From assembly GCA_030671005.1 (NCBI GenBank), contig DAOVAN010000013.1, forward strand, positions 1 through 19,959: 19,959 nucleotides of DNA, in the 5' to 3' direction. How positions within the stretch are numbered: the stretch's first letter is position 1; each line of letters begins with the position of its first letter. A program made the position numbers and the translations under genes. Below are positions 14,927 through 19,959 of this stretch, one piece after another. This DNA comes from Caldifarciminota bacterium (GTDB lineage: Bacteria; Hydrothermota; Tepidihabitantia; SM23-42). The notes below the pieces were generated by a model. It did not search any database, was not told the origin of the DNA, and was given only the letters and a program-made list of their open reading frames with translations.

Positions 14927-14941
14927 GGAATTTATTTGTTA

Positions 14942-14969
14942 TTTGGGATTTGGAGCTTGTGCTTTGGGA
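14942..14969. repeat. heptamer array (TTTGGGA-type)
   Basis: Units TTTGGGA, TTTGGAG, CTTGTGC, TTTGGGA. Its last unit lies inside the left arm of the long palindrome at 14960-15007. Confidence 0.5.
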
Positions 14970-15007
14970 ATTGTCAAAACGCCTACGTTTTGACAATTCC
15001 CAAAGCA
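14960..15007 (-). terminator. 22-bp perfect palindrome spanning the stop codon of the AOS-like gene
   Basis: The arms 14960-14981 and 14986-15007 are exact reverse complements (22 bp) around the 4-nt loop CCTA, the last three bases of which are the TAG stop read on the minus strand. The right arm encodes the last seven residues. No U-tract follows on the minus strand, so it is a very stable RNA 3' structure rather than a classical intrinsic terminator. Confidence 0.55.
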
Positions 15008-16080
15008 TTCCCTATTACCTCAAACTTATGCAGGCAGAAATCGATATCTTCCTTACTGTGTTCAACTGAAACACAAAGTCTTATGCGTTCCTTTTTCCGC
15101 CCCACTATTATCTGCTCATCAATGAGTCTTCTAGTAAACTCACCAGCCTCTTCATTGTTGCTGAAAGGCACAACGACGAGCGGGGTTTCACTCACAGTTT
15201 CATATCCTATTTGCTTTAGATTGGTGATTAAGTAACGACTATTCTTCCATAGTTTGTTGTAGATATCTTTGTTTTTCGTTTTATCCTTTATGACCTCTAA
15301 GCCGGCAAGGTTCACCGCAAGCATGAACTGAGGCACGAAGTCGGTGATGTGCCCAACATTCTCTCTTATCTTATTCACCAGGTATTTCTTGGCACCCAAA
15401 TAGCAGCCAAAACCCCCCAAGAACCTACTAAAACTGCCGAAATCAATGTTGATGTCTTCATAGACATTAGAGAGGTCAACAAAACCCCTTCCCTCGCGGC
15501 CAAGCAGGCCAAAAGAATTAAGCTCGTTGGCGACGACGATACATTCATTTTCTCTCGCAAGTTTTACCAATTCGTTTATTGGAGCGATATTGCCGAGCCA
15601 TCCGTATATGCCATCAACGATCATCACCTTCTCAGCATGCGCGTCAAGCAGCTTGCTGAGCCCGTCGAGATCGTGATAATCGTAATACTCAGTATGCCGG
15701 TACTGTAATACATTAATCAAGCTAGGCGACGTTTCGTAGTCTATAAAAAATGTGGTCTTCGAACCGAAAATCGAAATCAACGCAAACATCATAGATATCT
15801 CGTCCGGGAAAAAGAGCAAGGACTCTAGCCGCTTCACATCCCACATAATGTTCTGCAGGTTTATCATTATCTCGGCGCGTGCTTCGGTCGGTACTATGCC
15901 TTGCGCTTCGATGTTCATGCGCGCCGTGTCCCTTAAGATCTCACTGTTTTTCAAATGTAAACAATCGAAATGCAGGAAATTCAGATATCGTTTGTTCCCA
16001 TATACAAAGGATGGCTCGAGTGGAACAGATTCAGGAATCTTTCCTTCTTCATCAAATAGGTGAACCTGGAATGGCTTCAT
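14983..16080 (-). CDS. alpha-oxoamine-synthase-fold protein lacking the PLP lysine (probable pseudoenzyme)
   Basis: 365 aa, fold-type I aminotransferase-like. Family blocks seen: KVMIVDGIYGWLGNIAPINE (family: DG.FSM.G.IAPL), VANELNSFGLLGREGRG (family: VDDAHATGVLGENGRG) and DFGSFSRFLGGFGCYLGAKK (family: GTFSKALGGFGGY). The PLP-binding Lys is Arg (AGG codon, 15424-15426), the pyridine-contacting Asp is Asn (15526-15528) and the stacking His of DxxH is Asn (15517-15519). All three cofactor residues are missing while the surrounding motifs are kept, so classical 2-amino-3-ketobutyrate-CoA-ligase or serine-palmitoyltransferase chemistry is unlikely. The start at 16080 overlaps the secA stop (ATGA) and has AAGGA upstream; an in-frame ATG 21 nt earlier lies within secA and is less likely. 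Function unknown. Confidence 0.82.
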   Translation of the reverse strand: MKPFQVHLFDEEGKIPESVPLEPSFVYGNKRYLNFLHFDCLHLKNSEILRDTARMNIEAQGIVPTEARAEIMINLQNIMWDVKRLESLLFFPDEISMMFALISIFGSKTTFFIDYETSPSLINVLQYRHTEYYDYHDLDGLSKLLDAHAEKVMIVDGIYGWLGNIAPINELVKLARENECIVVANELNSFGLLGREGRGFVDLSNVYEDINIDFGSFSRFLGGFGCYLGAKKYLVNKIRENVGHITDFVPQFMLAVNLAGLEVIKDKTKNKDIYNKLWKNSRYLITNLKQIGYETVSETPLVVVPFSNNEEAGEFTRRLIDEQIIVGRKKERIRLCVSVEHSKEDIDFCLHKFEVIGNALGIVKT

Positions 16081-19046
16081 GCTACATTCCTTCCACAACA
16101 CTTCTTATATTTTTTGCCACTACCACACGGACAAGGGTCATTGCGGCCGACTTTCTTCTGGGTAGCCACGGCGGCCCCGGCACGCTCAGGCGCACGCGGG
16201 CCCCCGGCTCTCGGTTGCGTCCCAGCACTAGGTTTGTACTCCTGAGTCCTTTGTGGCTGTCTCGCCTCGCGCCTGGGTTGCGCTCGGAACACCAGGCCTG
16301 ATGCATCTCTTGCAAGATCCCGCTGCAAATCATCAAACATCTTAAACGACTCGCGTTTGTATTCAACCAGCGGGTCTTTCTGCCCGTAGGCACGTAGACT
16401 AATACCCTCTCTAAGCGCATCGAGTGCATAAAGGTGATCACGCCACTTGCTGTCGACCGTACCCAGCAGCACAAATCTGAGTAGATCATGGAACGTTTCG
16501 GATTCGAATTCTTGTTCACGCCAGTTCAGTTTCTCTTTCGCTTTCTCCAGAAGCAGATCAAGCAGTTCTTCCTGCTTCATTTTTGGAATCTTCTCTTTCG
16601 GTATTGTAGCATCGGTCAAGAATATCAAGTTGAATTCACCCTTGATACTATCCCAGCCCCATTCTTCAGGGTTCGTCTTCGGGTCGGTATATTTCGTCAG
16701 GATATCGTCAATGGCATCGTCGAAGAAATGAATCGCTCTTTCCTTAAGATTTTCTCCTTTAAGGACTTCATCCCGTATTTTGTATATTACTTCACGCTGT
16801 TTGTTCATTACATCATCGTATTCAAGCAGATGCTTTCTTACCTCAAAATGATTTTCCTCGACACGCTTCTGCGCATTGGCAATCGCCCTGGTTACAAGAG
16901 GATGTATCAGAGGTTTCTGCTCTTCACCACCAAAACGATCCATGATTTCGGCTACCCGCTCTGAACCGAATATCCTCATTAGATTATCCTCTAACGACAG
17001 ATAGAAACGAGATGAACCAGGATCACCCTGTCGACCACTCCTCCCACGCAGCTGATTATCGATTCTGCGGGATTCATGCCGCTCCGTGCCAATAATATAA
17101 AGGCCACAGGGTAGGTCTCCCTTACACTCCTTCTTCTCTTCATGATCACATTCTGAGCAATTGTGGTCGAGACACAGAATACAACACTTCTCACAGGCAA
17201 CCACGCCTGCGCCGAGTTTGATATCGGTTCCCCGACCCGCCATGTTCGTTGCGATCGTCACGGCTTTGGGCTGCCCGGCACCGGCAACTATCACGGCTTC
17301 TCTTTGATGGTGTTTTGCATTGAGCACTTCATGGGAAACGCCGCGCCGCTGCAACAGTCTCGACAAGACCTCAGACACCTCAACCGATGTCGTACCCACC
17401 AGTATCGGTCGCTTTTTGGCATACCATCTTACGATTTCGTCGATTATGGCATTATACTTCTCGCGCTTCGACCGGTATACGACATCCTCATAATCTACAC
17501 GGCGCACCGGCTCTTTGGTCGGAATCTCAGCTACATCGAGTTTGTAGATCTGCCAAAACTCATTCGCCTCGGTCGCTGCAGTACCGGTCATACCTGAGAG
17601 TTTTTCATACATCCTAAAATAATTCTGAATGGTAATCGTCGCGAATGTCTGCGTCTCCTCCTGTACACGCACCCGCTCTTTCGCCTCAATCGCCTGATGT
17701 AAGCCATCTGAGTATCGTCTCCCCGGCATCAACCGTCCGGTGAAGGTATCAACTATGATCACCTTTTCGTCTTTTACTACATAATCGACATTAGTCTCGA
17801 AGAGGTAATATGCTCTCAGCAGAGCGCGCAGGTTGGCAAGCGTCTCGTTCTTCTTGGCGTAATCCTGATATGCTTTTTCTTTTTCGAACAGTTTCTCCTT
17901 GGCAGTTAAGTGCTCATCCTTGTCGATTTTGCCAATCTTTTCACTCAAATCGGGGAGCACAAACATCTTGGGATCATTTGGAGAAACAAATTGGCGACCC
18001 TTCTCGGTCAAATCGACTATATGCGATCTCTCATCAATGATAGAGTATAGCTCATCATCTATTTTTGCAAAACTCTTCTCACGTAGGAAATTAAGTTCTG
18101 TCTGGTCAATCAACTTCTTGACGCCTGTTTCCTGTTCTAATTTCATGAGCTTATTATGCTTGGGTACACCACGGCGTGCCTGTAGCAGCTTCATGCCGGC
18201 TTCCGTGTACTTATCCTCATCAAGCAGCTTCTTCGCTTCATCAACGATTCTATTGACCAGCACGATCTGCGCGGAAACTAACCGTTGGACTACCGGATTG
18301 AGTTCATTGTACGCCTTGGTTTCGTGTTCAACCGGACCTGAAATGATCAACGGGGTGCGTGCTTCATCGACAAGAATACTGTCCACTTCGTCAACGATCG
18401 CGTAATGATGCCCGCGCTGAACCTTATCCTCGAAACGCCAGACCATGTTGTCGCGTAAATAATCAAAGCCGAACTCGTTATTGGTACCATACGTAATATC
18501 ACAACGATAGGCCTGTATCCTGGCATCCTGTTCTATACCCTGTTGCAACACGCCCAGAGTCATGCCCAGTGATTCATAGACCGGTCCCATCCATTCGCGG
18601 TCACGCCTTGCCAGGTAATCGTTTACAGTTATCAGGTGAGCGCCCTTTCCAGAAAGAGCATTGAGATACAGGGGCATGGTTGCAACCAGTGTTTTACCTT
18701 CACCGGTCTTCATTTCTGCGATTTTGCCCTCATGGAGTATTATGGCACCGACCAGCTGTACGTCAAAAGGCACCATATTCCATTCAGTTTCTATATCAAC
18801 AACTGACCACTTCTTGCCGAGGAGTCGACGGCAGGCTTCTTTTACCGATGCAAACGCCTCAGGCATGATGTCATCCACCGGCTCACCATCCTTAATGCGT
18901 TTCTTGAAGTCCTCGGTGTTTTTTGTGAGGTCAACGTCCTTTAATTTGTCGTAAATTGAGTTGATTTCATCGACTTTTGGCCAGAGCCTTTTGAGCTCAC
19001 GCTCGGTTCTTGTGCCGAAAATTTTGCCTAACATCTGCTGTAACAT
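16077..19046 (-). CDS. secA: protein translocase ATPase SecA
   Basis: 989 aa. Walker A is MKTGEGKTLVATMP, the DEAD-type box is AIVDEVDSILVDEARTPLI, and NMAGRGTDIKLG and TERHESRRIDNQLRGRSGRQGDPG form the second ATPase half. WRDHLYALDALREGI lies in the helical scaffold. A proline-rich linker leads to the C-terminal zinc motif NDPCPCGSGKKYKKCCG. The crosslinking-domain region is the long form seen in Bacteroidota-like SecAs (about 240-400). An unusual insertion of about 30 residues (near 614-646) between GTDIKLG and GLYIIGTERHES holds ten Cys and two His. The start is the ATG at 19046 (MLQQMLGKIFGTR): it matches family N-termini and has GGAG 6 nt upstream. The upstream in-frame TTG at 19058 is less likely. 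Confidence 0.95.
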   Translation of the reverse strand: MLQQMLGKIFGTRTERELKRLWPKVDEINSIYDKLKDVDLTKNTEDFKKRIKDGEPVDDIMPEAFASVKEACRRLLGKKWSVVDIETEWNMVPFDVQLVGAIILHEGKIAEMKTGEGKTLVATMPLYLNALSGKGAHLITVNDYLARRDREWMGPVYESLGMTLGVLQQGIEQDARIQAYRCDITYGTNNEFGFDYLRDNMVWRFEDKVQRGHHYAIVDEVDSILVDEARTPLIISGPVEHETKAYNELNPVVQRLVSAQIVLVNRIVDEAKKLLDEDKYTEAGMKLLQARRGVPKHNKLMKLEQETGVKKLIDQTELNFLREKSFAKIDDELYSIIDERSHIVDLTEKGRQFVSPNDPKMFVLPDLSEKIGKIDKDEHLTAKEKLFEKEKAYQDYAKKNETLANLRALLRAYYLFETNVDYVVKDEKVIIVDTFTGRLMPGRRYSDGLHQAIEAKERVRVQEETQTFATITIQNYFRMYEKLSGMTGTAATEANEFWQIYKLDVAEIPTKEPVRRVDYEDVVYRSKREKYNAIIDEIVRWYAKKRPILVGTTSVEVSEVLSRLLQRRGVSHEVLNAKHHQREAVIVAGAGQPKAVTIATNMAGRGTDIKLGAGVVACEKCCILCLDHNCSECDHEEKKECKGDLPCGLYIIGTERHESRRIDNQLRGRSGRQGDPGSSRFYLSLEDNLMRIFGSERVAEIMDRFGGEEQKPLIHPLVTRAIANAQKRVEENHFEVRKHLLEYDDVMNKQREVIYKIRDEVLKGENLKERAIHFFDDAIDDILTKYTDPKTNPEEWGWDSIKGEFNLIFLTDATIPKEKIPKMKQEELLDLLLEKAKEKLNWREQEFESETFHDLLRFVLLGTVDSKWRDHLYALDALREGISLRAYGQKDPLVEYKRESFKMFDDLQRDLARDASGLVFRAQPRREARQPQRTQEYKPSAGTQPRAGGPRAPERAGAAVATQKKVGRNDPCPCGSGKKYKKCCGRNVA

Positions 19047-19061
19047 CAATTTCTCCAATTA

Positions 19062-19089
19062 ATTATATGGATTAATGTCATATTGTCAA
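19062..19089 (-). promoter_or_regulatory. promoter of secA
   Basis: Minus strand: TTGACA (19084-19089), 16-bp spacer, TATAAT (19062-19067). The predicted start point leaves a leader of roughly ten bases that contains GGAG before the ATG at 19046. Confidence 0.8.
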
Positions 19090-19173
19090 CAAACACCACG
19101 AGATTTCTACTTATTAGACTGCTCTACCATCGCTATGTTTAGCGAGAACAAATCATGCATGACCCGAATTCCT

Positions 19174-19208
19174 AATTTCGAATTGCGAATTGCGGATTTC
19201 GAATTTCG
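19174..19208. repeat. heptamer tandem array (AATTTCG/AATTGCG)
   Basis: Five 7-bp units in perfect register: AATTTCG, AATTGCG, AATTGCG, GATTTCG, AATTTCG. This is the cleanest of the AATTTCG-class arrays in the window. Confidence 0.8.
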
Positions 19209-19300
19209 TGGACATGTCGTCTTACATATCAACAATACTATTCGATTCCCTTCGTCTCTCCCAAACAGACACTACCGGTTCTCCGTTTCGCCGTTTCCTG

Positions 19301-19343
19301 TCATTGCGAGGAGTCTGCCGTAGGTGGACGACGAAGCAATCTC
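19301..19343. repeat. REP-like palindromic repeat, copy 2
   Basis: TCATTGCGAGGAGTC at the left and GCAATCTC at the right are shared with the copy at 4790-4838; the centre differs. Arms ATTGC (19303-19307) and GCAAT (19336-19340) pair, and GTC/GAC pair inside. Confidence 0.6.
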
Positions 19344-19365
19344 AGTCAGCACACTGCGCCAGCCG

Positions 19366-19393
19366 TTGACAACCCTTGTCTATTCCCTATAAT
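19366..19393 (+). promoter_or_regulatory. promoter of tRNA-Thr
   Basis: TTGACA (19366-19371), 16-bp spacer, TATAAT (19388-19393), reading toward the tRNA whose mature 5' end is 77 bp further on. A precursor with a leader of about 70 nt would need RNase P processing. Confidence 0.75.
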
Positions 19394-19470
19394 ATCCTGA
19401 GTTTTCTAAGGATAGTGTTTACTACCTACTACTTAGTACTTACTCTGTTTCAGCGCATACTGAAACTGAT

Positions 19471-19543
19471 GCCAGCGTAGCTCAGTTGGTAGAGCAGCGG
19501 TTTCGTAAACCGCAGGTCAGCAGTTCGAATCTGCTCGCTGGCT
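19471..19543 (+). tRNA. tRNA-Thr (anticodon CGT)
   Basis: 73 nt, complete cloverleaf. The 7-bp acceptor stem GCCAGCG/CGCTGGC is perfect. The D-arm is GCTC-AGTTGGTA-GAGC and the anticodon arm is GCGGT-TTCGTAA-ACCGC with anticodon CGT, reading ACG. The 5-nt variable loop is AGGTC, the T-arm is AGCAG-TTCGAAT-CTGCT and the discriminator base is T. CCA is not encoded. The 3' 27 bases are also the end of a minus-strand integrase gene, marking this tRNA as the attachment site of an integrated element. Confidence 0.97.
19517..19543. other. probable att site at the 3' end of tRNA-Thr
   Basis: The overlap between the tRNA 3' end (T-arm and acceptor) and the last codons of the integrase gene is the classical layout of an integrated element whose integrase restores the tRNA 3' end. 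The matching direct repeat should lie to the right, outside this window; no second copy is seen here. Confidence 0.6.
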
Positions 19544-19959
19544 CTTTGTTTTCAACACTTTGCGGGATTTTGAATTTTTCGTCTTTTCGGTTTGTCCCAG
19601 ATTTGTCCCAACTTTATTTACCGCTTCTTTCAAGTGAGCATCTGATAGATGGCTATACCGCGTCGTCATTCTTATGTCTTTGTGCCCCATTAATTCCTGA
19701 ACTGTTCTGATATCAACACCAGCCATAACCAATCTTGAGGCGAAAGTATGTCTCAAGTCGTGAAATCGAAAGTCAGTGATCCTGGATTTTCGTAAAGCCG
19801 TCGCAAAACTGCGCTTTATATCAACAAAAGATTTACCATTTTTATTAACAAATACCGGTTGACTATGATTTCCTTTCTTTAATGATTTCAGTATGTTATG
19901 TAGTGGTTCGTTTATCGGAACTATTCTCATTTCGTTGTTCTTTGTCTTTTTGATAGTTA
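19517..19959 (-). CDS. tyrosine recombinase/integrase, C-terminal catalytic part (runs off the right edge)
   Basis: At least 146 residues are visible; the N-terminal part lies beyond the window, and the ATG at 19930 is internal because the frame stays open to the edge (TIKKTKNNEMRIVPIN). Catalytic residues seen: Lys in the KNNEMRIVPI beta-hairpin, His and Arg in FHDLRHTFASRL, His in LMGHKDIRMTTRYSHLSD and the Tyr nucleophile in RYSHL. The first catalytic Arg would be upstream of the visible part. The last nine residues (KSQRADSNC) come almost entirely from the reverse strand of tRNA-Thr. It would catalyse integration and excision of the element that lies to the right of the tRNA. Confidence 0.92.
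   Translation of the reverse strand, partial: TIKKTKNNEMRIVPINEPLHNILKSLKKGNHSQPVFVNKNGKSFVDIKRSFATALRKSRITDFRFHDLRHTFASRLVMAGVDIRTVQELMGHKDIRMTTRYSHLSDAHLKEAVNKVGTNLGQTEKTKNSKSRKVLKTKSQRADSNC

Larger units (their letters stand above)
19090..19365. other. intergenic spacer without a gene
   Basis: Contains a small hairpin TCGCTA-TGTT-TAGCGA near 19130-19145, the AATTTCG heptad array (19174-19208) and the second CATTGCGAGGAG-type repeat (19301-19343). The frame at 19075-19323 runs through these repeats and shows no family resemblance. Confidence 0.65.

Noticed and set aside
19075..19323. 82-codon open frame between secA and tRNA-Thr
   Set aside because: It consists of the secA promoter and dispersed repeats; the composition is not protein-like.

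Overview
The window reads as one stretch of a bacterial chromosome with moderate GC content, ordinary housekeeping genes, frequent TTG/GTG starts and repeat-filled spacers. SecA has the long preprotein-crosslinking region typical of Bacteroidota/Gemmatimonadota-like lineages. Together with the gene content this suggests an uncultured FCB-side lineage such as candidate division WOR-3 (Stahlbacteria-like). That placement is inference; no marker in the window proves it.

Layout. (1) 1-2117, plus strand: a small DUF1844 protein and a multi-pass DUF2723 (TMEM260-like, GT-C fold) membrane protein. (2) 2118-2637: repeat-filled spacer. (3) 2638-3576: carbamate kinase, plus strand, facing a two-gene minus-strand unit of small membrane proteins (DUF4870-like, then Yip1 family; 3582-4547). 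(4) 4548-5035: repeats. (5) 5036-10881, minus strand: a tightly packed operon smpB - N-acetylmuramoyl-L-alanine amidase - murI - rph - rluA-family pseudouridine synthase - NFACT (RqcH-like) gene. Most junctions overlap. (6) 11036-13652, plus strand, divergent from smpB: ftsE - ftsX - envC-like. (7) 13951-14760: tRNA m1A58 methyltransferase. (8) 14983-19046, minus strand: secA, with a translationally coupled alpha-oxoamine-synthase-like gene behind it. (9) 19471-19543: tRNA-Thr(CGT), overlapped at its 3' end by a tyrosine integrase gene that runs off the right edge. An integrated element therefore begins there.

How the genes work together. FtsEX and the EnvC-like protein would switch on the amidase encoded just across the divergent promoter region, and MurI supplies D-glutamate for the same wall. 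SmpB and the NFACT protein are both ribosome-rescue/quality-control factors placed at the two ends of one operon. Rph, the pseudouridine synthase and TrmI are RNA maturation enzymes.

Most notable signals: an alpha-oxoamine-synthase-like protein that has lost its PLP lysine, Asp and His but is still coupled to secA; an RqcH-like protein lacking the Asp-Arg pair; a cysteine-rich insertion in SecA; a nearly uniform TTGAC[A/T]-N16-TATAAT promoter set, several members sitting 5-9 bp before start codons (leaderless mRNAs); and intergenic DNA built largely from degenerate 7-bp units (AAATCCT type) carrying nested hairpin and terminal-inverted-repeat modules.
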